In this document: piece after piece, positions 1 to 7,477 of the stretch
Numbering within the stretch: position 1 is the stretch's first letter
Layout: every line of letters starts with the position of its first letter
Source: Bacteroidota bacterium
GTDB lineage: Bacteria; Bacteroidota; Bacteroidia; Bacteroidales; Tenuifilaceae
NCBI GenBank assembly: GCA_023406715.1
Contig: JAEXVC010000274.1
Coordinates: 1-14,477 of the forward strand
Direction of reading: 5' to 3'
DNA: 14,477 nucleotides
Made by a program: the position numbers and the translations under genes
Notes under the pieces: model-generated
The model's database searches: none
Seen by the model: the letters and a program-made list of their open reading frames with translations, nothing else
What the model was told of the DNA's origin: nothing

Positions 1-1
1 T

Positions 2-733
2 GTAAGAGGTGCGCTTATTACAGGTGGCGACCCATTTATGGATAGAAACAAACTATTCTACCTGTTAGATAAGTTAATGACGTTGGACAATATTGCTGAG
101 ATACGCGTTGGCACACGAATGCTTTTAAATAGCCCACATGTATTTACCGATGAGCTCTGCGATAAAATTGCCAGCTATATCCGCCCCAACTTTAACGATG
201 CATCAAAGAGTAAATACTTGGCAATCAATGTTCACTTTAACCACCCCGATGAGTTACAGCCTGAAGTTCTGGAGGCATGCCATAAACTAACATCCAGAGG
301 TATCACCCTAAGAAATCAAACTGTTCTGCTAAAAGGAATTAACGACGATACTAAAACAATGAAACACCTATTCCAATTGCTGCTACGGAATAATATCATT
401 GTTTACTACATGAACCATTGCATGCCTGTTGCTGGAAGCGACCATTTAAGAACAACCGTTCAGAAAGGATTAGACATCTACAAGGATTTGTGCACCGAGT
501 CGTCGTGCTCAATTCCACACTACGTGTATGCTCCATCGGGCGGAAAGGTGCATGTTGGCCCCGATACCACTTTTGATTACTCCAACGAAGACGGATTAAG
601 CTTAATAAAGGTAAAACTTCTATACAAAGCAGCGGAATTTAGGGCTATTGCAAAAAAAGAGTTACCTCCAAAACACTCTGAAACAGAGGATGGATTTATT
701 GAAGGTTACTACATTGACGGAACCGATAACTAA
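2..733 (+). CDS. KamA-family radical SAM/PLP aminomutase-like protein, 5'-truncated by window edge
   Basis: The reading frame is open from base 2, so the N-terminal part, including the CxxxCxxC iron-sulfur motif, lies outside the window. What remains matches the second half of lysine 2,3-aminomutase-family proteins: ITGGDPF (family SGGDxL region), NVHFNHPDE, NQTVLLKGIND, YY..C.....DHLRT, and a C-terminal APSGGK whose Lys corresponds to the PLP-binding lysine. Family members use S-adenosylmethionine, a 4Fe-4S cluster and PLP to move an amino group between carbons 2 and 3. By remembered alignment with Clostridium subterminale KamA, Asp293 and Asp330, which bind the substrate's epsilon-amino group, are Met and Tyr here. 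The glycine run before the lysine is also one residue shorter. I therefore keep the family call but not the lysine substrate; a relative acting on another amino acid is likely. The next gene starts 18 bp downstream on the same strand and is probably co-transcribed. The family call is firm; the reaction is unknown. Confidence 0.85.
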   Translation, partial: VRGALITGGDPFMDRNKLFYLLDKLMTLDNIAEIRVGTRMLLNSPHVFTDELCDKIASYIRPNFNDASKSKYLAINVHFNHPDELQPEVLEACHKLTSRGITLRNQTVLLKGINDDTKTMKHLFQLLLRNNIIVYYMNHCMPVAGSDHLRTTVQKGLDIYKDLCTESSCSIPHYVYAPSGGKVHVGPDTTFDYSNEDGLSLIKVKLLYKAAEFRAIAKKELPPKHSETEDGFIEGYYIDGTDN

Positions 734-751
734 AATTCCTTAAAACAACAA

Positions 752-1768
752 ATGGCCAAAAAACTTGATTTTTATATTGCGCTACAAGGTTGCTACAAGC
801 CCGCAGAGTACATTCAATTAGGGAGAATAATTGAATCGAACGGGTTTGATAGAATTTATGTTTATGATGATTTGATGTTTTACCCATCGTTCCCCATACT
901 TAGCCTTATTGCCGAGCATACCAGTAGGATTGAACTTGGACCATGTTTGGTGAATGGATTTTACAGACACCCAGCGCTTATAGCATCTAACGCAGCGTTT
1001 CTCGATGCAGTAAGCAATGGTCGTTCAATCTTGGGATTAGGACGTGGCGCATTCTTCGATTTTTTGAATTTAAAAGATAAGGAGAAGTTCACCCGCAAAG
1101 GTTTCGAGGAAACCCATCAATTGGTAAGTCACTTTTTTCAACAAAAACAGGAAGAGTTTAAGGGAAGAATATTTAAAACCACCGCGAAGGCAGTTTTGAG
1201 GGTTCCTCCTCCTGCAAATCCCTATTTTGTTACTGCAACGTGGAATACCAAAATGGCTTATTTGGGTGGAAAATACTCCAACGAGGTTCAGTTGGCTGAG
1301 GTTTTCACAGAAACATACCTTGATGAGATGCTAAAATCCTTCCAGAAAGGGTGCTCTGAGTCTAAACTTAATGGAGATAAACACCTATCGATAGGAGGAA
1401 TGATTTGCGTTTCCGATGATTCATCGAGAGCTATTGAGAAAGCCAAAAGAACACTGGCTGTTTATATTCCCTACCTAAAAACCATTCTGAAACAGCACAA
1501 GGTTGATGTAAAATCGAAATTGATAAAGGAGATTGACTACGAATCGAAACGAGGAAATTACGACAAAGTGAGTACTATAATTCCTGATGATTTTGTGTCA
1601 ATTTTAACGCTATCGGGTACACCCGATGATGTTTCGCATAAACTTAAAAAACTGATCAAAGGAAAACCTATTAAAGGGATTATGTTTTCGCCGCCATACA
1701 GCACGTTTGATTCTATGGAGGAAAACATCCTGTATTTAGCACAAAAACTTTTGCCCAAACTTCAATAA
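752..1768 (+). CDS. Luciferase-like (LLM-class) flavin-dependent oxidoreductase
   Basis: This 338-residue protein has the length and fold pattern of bacterial luciferase-like TIM-barrel oxidoreductases. It opens with a beta strand (KLDFYIAL) and has the helix-strand unit IIESNGFDRIYVYDD near residues 27-40. The family signature LGPCLVNGFYRHP lies near residues 62-74, followed by AAFLDAVSNGRSILGLGRG (about 81-99). Proteins of this group reduce or oxidise small molecules using reduced FMN or, in actinobacteria and archaea, F420. Bacteroidota generally lack F420, so FMN is more likely, but this is inference. The ATG at 752 lies 18 bp after the stop of the KamA-like gene and no terminator separates them, which suggests one operon and possibly one pathway. 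The substrate cannot be read from the sequence. A methylenetetrahydromethanopterin-reductase-like annotation is possible by homology but should not be taken as function. Confidence 0.85.
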   Translation: MAKKLDFYIALQGCYKPAEYIQLGRIIESNGFDRIYVYDDLMFYPSFPILSLIAEHTSRIELGPCLVNGFYRHPALIASNAAFLDAVSNGRSILGLGRGAFFDFLNLKDKEKFTRKGFEETHQLVSHFFQQKQEEFKGRIFKTTAKAVLRVPPPANPYFVTATWNTKMAYLGGKYSNEVQLAEVFTETYLDEMLKSFQKGCSESKLNGDKHLSIGGMICVSDDSSRAIEKAKRTLAVYIPYLKTILKQHKVDVKSKLIKEIDYESKRGNYDKVSTIIPDDFVSILTLSGTPDDVSHKLKKLIKGKPIKGIMFSPPYSTFDSMEENILYLAQKLLPKLQ

Positions 1769-1799
1769 AAATAATGTTTAACTTAAAAATCAAATTACT

Positions 1800-2189
1800 A
1801 TGGACAACAAAGCCACTAACGCAGTTTACGATTCAAGAACAAACGCAGCAATTGGAACTTTTGTGGGTTTTCTTACTCCCGATGAGTTTAAAACTGTAGC
1901 CAATCAATTGCTTGGTATTCTTGAAACAAAACGTTTAAAAAAGCAATTGAATGATATTAAACAGATGAAAGTATTAAAACCAGAAGTTCAGGAATGGTTA
2001 AATACCGACTGGTTTCCAAGAGCACAAAAAATTGGTTTAAAGTATTTTGCTTTTGTAGTACCCGACGATATTTTTGGTAAAATGAGCATGGACGGTGCCA
2101 ATAAGAATGCTCAAAATGCTTTTGGCATGGAAATTCAGTACTTTAACAACTTGGATGCAGCCAAGAACTGGTTAATCAGTAAAAATTAA
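1800..2189 (+). CDS. STAS/SEC14-like (SpoIIAA-like) small protein
   Basis: This is a complete 129-residue soluble protein starting at ATG 1800, with no signal peptide or membrane segment. The order of elements fits the small STAS/SEC14-like proteins common in Bacteroidota. There is an N-terminal beta segment (AAIGTFVGFLTPDEF, about residues 16-30), a helix with a basic KRLKKQ stretch, and a central VQEWLNTDWFPRAQKIGLKY. A beta strand FAFVVPDDIFGKMSM follows, and the protein ends in the family-typical IQYFNNLDAAKNWL. These proteins are often single-domain and their role is poorly known; STAS relatives act in protein-protein signalling or lipid and nucleotide binding. The gene follows the flavin oxidoreductase by 31 bp and ends 29 bp before a strong terminator, so it is probably the last gene of that transcription unit. 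I saw no convincing promoter of its own. Confidence 0.7.
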   Translation: MDNKATNAVYDSRTNAAIGTFVGFLTPDEFKTVANQLLGILETKRLKKQLNDIKQMKVLKPEVQEWLNTDWFPRAQKIGLKYFAFVVPDDIFGKMSMDGANKNAQNAFGMEIQYFNNLDAAKNWLISKN

Positions 2190-2218
2190 TTTGTAAATTT
2201 TACTAATGGGTTTATTCT

Positions 2219-2245
2219 AAGCGCAGCCTTGGGCTGCGCTTTTTC
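2219..2245 (+). terminator. Rho-independent terminator after the STAS/SEC14-like gene
   Basis: A perfect 8-bp GC-rich stem, GCGCAGCC (2221-2228) and GGCTGCGC (2232-2239), has a 3-nt loop TTG. It can be extended by two A-T pairs and is followed by a T-run (2240-2244). It lies 29 bp after the stop at 2189, as expected for the end of the 1-2189 transcription unit. Confidence 0.9.
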
Positions 2246-2372
2246 ATAGCAGAATATCTCTAAATAATGTTACTTCATTCAACTGTTCACCTAATAAATT
2301 TGTCATCTTCGCTGTAATTAAGTGCTCCTAAGCCAACACAATTAAAAAAACTAAGTAGACGCTTGCGATTCG

Positions 2373-2384
2373 GTCAAATTTGAC
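2373..2384. promoter_or_regulatory. Perfect 12-bp palindrome upstream of the TPR-CHAT gene
   Basis: GTCAAATTTGAC is its own reverse complement. Its half-site TTTGAC (2379-2384) recurs at 2393-2398, 14 bp further on, where it overlaps the proposed -33 element. The position just upstream of and overlapping a promoter suits an operator, but the sequence is AT-rich and could be chance. It lies within the 329-bp gap 2190-2518, which otherwise holds only the terminator and the promoter below. Confidence 0.35.
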
Positions 2385-2393
2385 TAAAGAATT

Positions 2394-2424
2394 TTGACAA
2401 ACCCTCTGTAAATTGCTAACTTTA
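2394..2424 (+). promoter_or_regulatory. Candidate Bacteroidota promoter for the TPR-CHAT gene
   Basis: TTG at 2394-2396 (-33) is followed after 20 bp by TAACTTTA at 2417-2424, a 7/8 match to the -7 consensus TAnnTTTG. Spacing is within the usual 19-21 bp. Transcription would begin near 2431, leaving a leader of about 88 nt before ATG 2519. No clear Shine-Dalgarno sequence or structured riboswitch was recognised in the leader. Confidence 0.45.
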
Positions 2425-2518
2425 CAATTACTCTTCTTGAAGTAATTCCTCTTTGCTAAAAATTTTCAGTTTTCTGCATCTTATGTTTTAGAGTTTTTTC
2501 ACTCTTAAACTTTGGGCT

Positions 2519-5500
2519 ATGAAAAAATACTTAGCAATTTCCATACTTCTGTTTTGTGGGCAGATATTTGCTCAAAACATCGAAAAGGAAGCCTCAACTG
2601 CTAAAAAGAATTATGAACGGGCAATCTCAATGCTTGATGTCGGGGAAACTTATAAACTGGATAGTATTCTTTTCTACAGCCAACAATCTGCTAAGATATA
2701 TGCCGAATTGAACGATACAGAAGGATTTCAAAAATCGCTATTGGTTCAAATGCACATTTATGCAATACTAAAAGACGAATCTAATGCGAAGTTATTGAAC
2801 GATAGCATTGTAAGGTTTTGTGAAAAAAATAATCAGAATTGTAATCTTTCCTTAGCCCAAGCAAGCGAAAATTTAGGTCTACTTTACTCTCATTTAGGCA
2901 AGAATAACCAAGCAATTGAACTATTCAACAATGCCATTGAATTATACAACAAACAATATGGCAAAGATTTCCCCGAGTTGGCAAGAATTTATTGCGACTT
3001 GGGTAACACTTATTATAACAAAGAAGACCTTGAAAACTCCCTAAAGTTCCATTTAAGCAGCATAGAGTTGTGCAAAAAACACTTCGGTGAGAATAACAAT
3101 CTTTATTCAAAAATTCTATTTAATACAGGTAACGACTATTCCGATTTATCGGAATACGACAAAGCCCTTGATTGCTATCTCGAAAGCATAAGAATTAAAA
3201 AAGAGTTGTTAGGTGAGAATCACTTGAACATAGCCTTTGTGTACGACATGATTGGAAATGTTTACGAGAGTAAAAGCAAGTACGACACAGCCCTTGACTA
3301 CTACAATAAAAGTTTAGAAATTATTATAAGCAACCTTGGCAATAATCATTTAGAAGCCGCAGCGCTTTACAACAGCATTGGAGGAATATATAGAAAAAAA
3401 GATGAGTTCAGAAAAGCCTTAGATTACTATTTAAAGTGTCTGGAGATAAGGAAGCAACAACTGGGCGAAAATAGCACTCAGGTTGCTGGTGTGATGAATA
3501 ATCTTGCAGTAGTATATACTAGTTTGGCCAATTTGGACTTAGCTCTTGAATATCTTCATAAAAGTTTAAAAATTCAAGTTGAGGTGGGGGGCGATGAGCA
3601 AATGATAGTAGCAATACTTTACAACAACATAGGAACTGTTCTGATCGATAAATCAGAATACGATAAGGCTCTTGAGTATCTTTTTAAAAGTCTTGTAATT
3701 CGAAAAAAAATTAGCGGAGAGAAAAATGCTCGGGTTGCTTTGGTTTACAATAATATTGGAAACATCTATAACTACAAACGCGAACTAGATAAGGCATTAG
3801 AGTATTACTATAAATCGTTAAATATATACCTTGAGATTGTTGGTGAAAAGCATAATGCTGTGGGTGGCGCTTACGTTAATATTGGTTCAGCATATAGCGA
3901 TAAAAAGGAGTTTCAAAAAGCACTTGAATGCTACCAAAAAGCATTGGAAATAAGAAGAGCGATTCTGGGTGAAAAGCATACACTTATTGCAAACTTGTAC
4001 TCTAGTATTGGCAACATTTACCTTCACCTAAATATTGTTGATAGCGCTTTATTCTACAATCAGAAAGCTTTAGATATGAAAGTGGAGTTGCTTGGTCAAA
4101 GTCATACATCCGTATCAGTATCGTATAACAATATTGGGCTAATTTATGAGTACACAAAGGATTACAATAAATCTATAGAATACTACAAAAAGAGTTTGTT
4201 CAATCAAATTATTGCTTATGGAAAAAAACATGCGGAAGTAGCCTTGAACTACAATAATATTGGAAACATATACTTTTTGGAAGGCAATTATGCTGATGCC
4301 TTAAAGTACTACCAGTATAGTTTAAATTCAAACCTTCTTTTTTTCGATGATTCTAGCCAATATACCTCCAGTTTTAAGGTAGATTCATATCTCGACACCT
4401 ATGAGTTACTAAAAAGCCTTAGCCAAAGAGCCATAATTTTTGGAAAATTAGCCGTTTCTATGACTCAGAATCCATCATCCATTGAACAATTAAAACCCAA
4501 CTTTTACGAGCACATAACTGTTAATGATCTATTTAGATTGTCGTTAGAAAACTTTATGCGTTGCGATACTATTATTGAACTAACCAGAAAAACCGTGAAC
4601 AATGCTAACGATAAAATTACGTTGGGCGAAACTGCACAAAACATATATATTCAGGCTATAGATGTGTGCTATGCATTTTCAAAATCCAATTCGAGCGAAA
4701 GCCAACATGCAATAGAGAAAGCATTCTATTTTGCGGAGCAAGGAAAAGGAATGGTTTTACTTCAGGCTCTTGCGGAATCGGAGGGTTTAAAGTATTCTGG
4801 AATTTCCGATAGTTTGGTTGAGAAAGAAAGAACTTTAAAGATTGATATTGCTTTTTACGAAGGAAAATTAGCAGAAGAACTCGATAGTATTACAAGTACT
4901 GACTTTCAGAACAAACTTTTTTCGGCTAAGCGACAGTATGAGGAATTGATTCTTTTTTTGGAAAAAAACTATCCCAATTACTATAATCTTAAATACTCCA
5001 GCACAAAACCTCGCATTGATGAAATACAAGAACATCTAGCAAAAAATTGTGCTCTTTACAATTATGTTTTGGGTGATAGTAGCATCTATATATTTGCTCT
5101 CACTCGAAAAACTGTTGATTTCTACAAAGTTGAGGATATTTATGGTTTTGAAGATTCCATACAGGTATATCGTTCAGCTCTTAGTGGAAATCCGCTGTAT
5201 GCAAATCGATATCTATCCAGCGGCTTGTTTATATACCAAAAGTTATTTCCCAAAGATTTGTCATTTAGTGATAAATTTGAAAATTTAATTCTAGTTCCTG
5301 ATGGTAGTATGGCTTTCATCCCATTCGAGAGTTTACCGATGGCTTATGCATCGAGCATGGCTGGGCTTACACAACACCAAGATTCTCTAAGAGGATTCAA
5401 ATCCTTGGCTCTTAATGTGGCTGGCGGTAATTTTCGGGATTACCCCTTTCTGGTTAAGAAACACAATATAAGCTATTGCTACTCTGCAACACTTTACTTT

Positions 5501-6265
5501 CAAAACTATTTAAACAGGTATCAGCACTCAAAAGATAAGCAAAGCAATGGTTGGCTAGCCGTAGCTCCGGTGTTTTCGGATAATGAGCAGACTGCCACAT
5601 CTCAAACCATAGATTTGCAAAGAAGAATAAAATTTTATAACCCCGACACACTTTTAACCAGAGGAAATCTTCTTAATGGCGATTACGTGAACCCTTTGCC
5701 TGGAACAGAAACAGAGGTTGAGTCCATATCAAAAATGTTCGCATCAAAATCATACGAGGTCAAAGTGCTTTTGAAAAATCAAGCATCGGAGAAACAAATA
5801 AAATCGGGAATACTGGATAGGTATAGCATCTTGCATTTTGCTACTCATGGCTTTGTTAACTCGGAGAAACCAGAACTCTCGGGGCTTCTTTTGGCGCAGG
5901 ATAGCAGTGGTGGTAGTGATGGAATTCTTTACTCTGGCGAAATTTACAACCTTAAACTGAATGCTAATTTAACTGTTCTCTCGGCTTGCGAAACAGGACT
6001 AGGAAAGGTACGGAAAGGCGAAGGTATTATTGGGCTAACAAGAGCCCTTATATATGCTGGCTCTAGAAATATTATTGTATCGTTATGGCCAGTAAACGAC
6101 CAATCAACATCCAACCTGATGGTTGATTTTTACAAAAACCTACTGAAAGGAAGACAATCGGAGAATTACTCTGCTTGGCTGAGAAACGCTAAACTGAAAA
6201 TGATTAACGAGGGTAAGTACTCAAATCCTTTCTATTGGAGTCCCTTTATAATGGTTGGGCAATAA
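2519..6265 (+). CDS. Secreted tetratricopeptide-repeat CHAT-domain protease-like protein
   Basis: This 1248-residue protein begins with a signal peptide (basic MKK, hydrophobic core, likely cleavage after FA at about residue 18) and has no lipobox or later membrane segment, so it is predicted to be exported. Residues 115-613 form twelve consecutive TPR units, nearly all exactly 42 residues long (pattern A..YNNIG.IY....EYDKALEYY.KSL.I......GE.H). This is the kinesin-light-chain-like TPR type. A helical linker follows (about 614-880). The C-terminal CHAT domain (about 880-1246) contains LVPDG and IPFESLP. It carries the caspase-like catalytic pair His1110 in HFATHG and Cys1157 in LSACETGLG, and ends in SLWPVNDQSTSNLM and NPFYWSPFIMVG. 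CHAT proteins are cysteine peptidases related to caspases and separases, with TPRs usually binding a partner or substrate. Both catalytic residues are present, so activity is plausible. It stands alone, convergent with dusB with only 13 bp between stops. The substrate is unknown. Confidence 0.92.
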   Translation: MKKYLAISILLFCGQIFAQNIEKEASTAKKNYERAISMLDVGETYKLDSILFYSQQSAKIYAELNDTEGFQKSLLVQMHIYAILKDESNAKLLNDSIVRFCEKNNQNCNLSLAQASENLGLLYSHLGKNNQAIELFNNAIELYNKQYGKDFPELARIYCDLGNTYYNKEDLENSLKFHLSSIELCKKHFGENNNLYSKILFNTGNDYSDLSEYDKALDCYLESIRIKKELLGENHLNIAFVYDMIGNVYESKSKYDTALDYYNKSLEIIISNLGNNHLEAAALYNSIGGIYRKKDEFRKALDYYLKCLEIRKQQLGENSTQVAGVMNNLAVVYTSLANLDLALEYLHKSLKIQVEVGGDEQMIVAILYNNIGTVLIDKSEYDKALEYLFKSLVIRKKISGEKNARVALVYNNIGNIYNYKRELDKALEYYYKSLNIYLEIVGEKHNAVGGAYVNIGSAYSDKKEFQKALECYQKALEIRRAILGEKHTLIANLYSSIGNIYLHLNIVDSALFYNQKALDMKVELLGQSHTSVSVSYNNIGLIYEYTKDYNKSIEYYKKSLFNQIIAYGKKHAEVALNYNNIGNIYFLEGNYADALKYYQYSLNSNLLFFDDSSQYTSSFKVDSYLDTYELLKSLSQRAIIFGKLAVSMTQNPSSIEQLKPNFYEHITVNDLFRLSLENFMRCDTIIELTRKTVNNANDKITLGETAQNIYIQAIDVCYAFSKSNSSESQHAIEKAFYFAEQGKGMVLLQALAESEGLKYSGISDSLVEKERTLKIDIAFYEGKLAEELDSITSTDFQNKLFSAKRQYEELILFLEKNYPNYYNLKYSSTKPRIDEIQEHLAKNCALYNYVLGDSSIYIFALTRKTVDFYKVEDIYGFEDSIQVYRSALSGNPLYANRYLSSGLFIYQKLFPKDLSFSDKFENLILVPDGSMAFIPFESLPMAYASSMAGLTQHQDSLRGFKSLALNVAGGNFRDYPFLVKKHNISYCYSATLYFQNYLNRYQHSKDKQSNGWLAVAPVFSDNEQTATSQTIDLQRRIKFYNPDTLLTRGNLLNGDYVNPLPGTETEVESISKMFASKSYEVKVLLKNQASEKQIKSGILDRYSILHFATHGFVNSEKPELSGLLLAQDSSGGSDGILYSGEIYNLKLNANLTVLSACETGLGKVRKGEGIIGLTRALIYAGSRNIIVSLWPVNDQSTSNLMVDFYKNLLKGRQSENYSAWLRNAKLKMINEGKYSNPFYWSPFIMVGQ

Positions 6266-6278
6266 AAATTTCTAAGAA

Positions 6279-7304
6279 TTATTCACTCTTACTCCAAGGC
6301 GATGGATTTATGCTTTCGTCCACTGTAAAATCGCCATAGCGATTGGCTACTTCGTTTAGCAATGCGATAATTTCATCAGGGTCGTTTGATGTGACTAGTT
6401 TCAGTCGGATTTCCTTGAAGTGAGGCAGTCCTTTAAAATAGCATGAGAAATGCCTGCGCATTTCTAGAATTCCAGTTCTGGCTCCCTTTATCTCCATCGA
6501 TTTGCCAAAGTGCTGCTTGGCAATATCAACCTTTTGCAGGGTTGTTAATGGAGTCATCTTCTCTCCAATCCGCAAATATTCCTTTATCTCCTTAAAAATC
6601 CAAGGTCGGCCATAGGTTGCACGCCCAATCATTATTGCATCAACTCCATACTTTTCAAAGTTCTCCCTTGCAACCTCTGGACCATCAATATCTCCGTTAC
6701 CAATAATTGGGATATTCATTCTAGGATTGTTCTTTACCTCGCCAATTAATGTCCAGTCTGCTTTGCCTGTGTAGAGCTGCGCTCTGGTTCGTCCGTGAAT
6801 GGTTAATGCTTTAATACCAACATCCTGTAATCGCTCTGCTATCTCAACAATATTTTTGGAATCATCATCCCAACCCAACCTTGTTTTTACAGTAACGGGC
6901 AAATGTGTGGCGTTGACAATCTGTCGGGTCATCTCAACCATTTTAGGAACATCGCGCATCATTCCGGAACCTGCACCTCGGTTGGCAATCTTTTTTACAG
7001 GGCAACCAAAGTTGATATCGATAATTTCGGGGTTTGCTGCGGTGGCAACTCTAGCAGCCTCAACCATACTCTCAATTATATGTCCGTAAAGCTGAATTCC
7101 AATTGGACGTTCGTAATCGTAAATATTGAGTTTGGCAACACTGCTTCCAGCATCGCGAATTAACCCATCGGCATTAATAAATTCGGTGTACATCATATCA
7201 GCGCCAAAATGCTTGCACATAAATCGGAACGAAGGGTCTGTTACATCCTCCATTGGTGCCAAAAGCAAAGGTCTATCACCCAAATCAACCGAACCTATCC
7301 TCAT
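6279..7304 (-). CDS. dusB: tRNA-dihydrouridine synthase, DusB type
   Basis: This FMN enzyme reduces specific uridines in the tRNA D-loop to dihydrouridine using NADPH. At 341 residues from ATG 7304 it has the family's usual length. N-terminal LLLAPMEDVTDPSFR is the flavin-binding start of the TIM barrel. The DINFGCPVKK motif places the catalytic Cys at residue 101. VTVKTRLG (Lys140), TIHGRTRAQLYTG (His170), IIGNGDI (about 200-206) and IMIGRATYGRPWIF are the remaining conserved FMN and tRNA-binding segments. A helical C-terminal domain follows. The longest frame begins at TTG 7328, but that codon lies within a perfect TAnnTTTG element, so ATG 7304, giving MRIGSVDLGDRP, is preferred and matches family N-termini. 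It is divergent from the CPBP protease gene and convergent with the TPR-CHAT gene. Bacteroidota Dus proteins are usually annotated DusB; which tRNA positions are modified is not shown by the sequence. Confidence 0.93.
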   Translation of the reverse strand: MRIGSVDLGDRPLLLAPMEDVTDPSFRFMCKHFGADMMYTEFINADGLIRDAGSSVAKLNIYDYERPIGIQLYGHIIESMVEAARVATAANPEIIDINFGCPVKKIANRGAGSGMMRDVPKMVEMTRQIVNATHLPVTVKTRLGWDDDSKNIVEIAERLQDVGIKALTIHGRTRAQLYTGKADWTLIGEVKNNPRMNIPIIGNGDIDGPEVARENFEKYGVDAIMIGRATYGRPWIFKEIKEYLRIGEKMTPLTTLQKVDIAKQHFGKSMEIKGARTGILEMRRHFSCYFKGLPHFKEIRLKLVTSNDPDEIIALLNEVANRYGDFTVDESINPSPWSKSE

Positions 7305-7325
7305 ATTCTTTATTAAATTTCGATG

Positions 7326-7333
7326 CAAAAATA
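7326..7333 (-). promoter_or_regulatory. -7 element for dusB
   Basis: On the minus strand this reads TATTTTTG, a perfect TAnnTTTG match, about 22 nt upstream of the preferred ATG at 7304. No TTG was found at the usual -33 distance, so only the -7 element is supported. Its position argues against the alternative TTG start at 7328. Confidence 0.45.
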
Positions 7334-7340
7334 CTAATTT

Positions 7341-7419
7341 GTTAGAGTTATGGAGTAATGAATTGATGGAGATAATTTAACCACCGTAAAACGGCACTCC
7401 AATACTCCATAACTCCAAC
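7341..7419. repeat. Inverted repeat with 8-bp tandem units between divergent promoters
   Basis: The left arm 7341-7357 (GTTAGAGTTATGGAGTA) and right arm 7403-7419 (TACTCCATAACTCCAAC) are complementary at 16 of 17 positions, with a 45-bp centre. The right arm is part of three imperfect 8-bp tandem units, ACTCCAAT, ACTCCATA and ACTCCAAC (7396-7419). A small CCGT-AAA-ACGG hairpin (7384-7394) sits in the centre. The element fits exactly between the dusB and CPBP promoters. It could be an operator pair or a dispersed intergenic repeat; one window cannot decide. Confidence 0.6.
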
Positions 7420-7426
7420 TAATCTA

Positions 7427-7458
7427 TTTTGTTCTCGTCAAATAAAGAATTAGGTTTG
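7427..7458 (+). promoter_or_regulatory. Strong Bacteroidota promoter for the CPBP protease gene
   Basis: The -33 element TTTTG (7427-7431) and the perfect -7 element TAGGTTTG (7451-7458) are separated by 19 bp, the standard spacing. Transcription would start near 7465, giving a leader of only about 13 nt before ATG 7478. Confidence 0.7.
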
Positions 7459-7477
7459 CACAACAAAAACAGAGTTT

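Noticed and set aside
2..733. Naming the first gene kamA (lysine 2,3-aminomutase)
   Set aside because: Family motifs fit, but both residues that hold the lysine side chain appear replaced, and the N-terminal half is missing from the window.
752..1768. F420-dependent methylenetetrahydromethanopterin reductase
   Set aside because: Resemblance is only at the LLM superfamily level, and Bacteroidota generally lack F420 and methanopterin.
2861..4357. 126-bp periodic DNA repeats as a tandem nucleotide repeat
   Set aside because: The periodicity comes from the 42-residue TPR units; the DNA copies are strongly diverged.
2519..6265. TPR-CHAT protein as part of a type III-E CRISPR (Craspase-like) or other defence island
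   Set aside because: There is no CRISPR array, Cas gene or other defence gene in the window, and the protein has a signal peptide.
6799..7380. Three plus-strand open frames overlapping dusB
   Set aside because: They are antisense shadows of dusB, with no family resemblance and no start signals.
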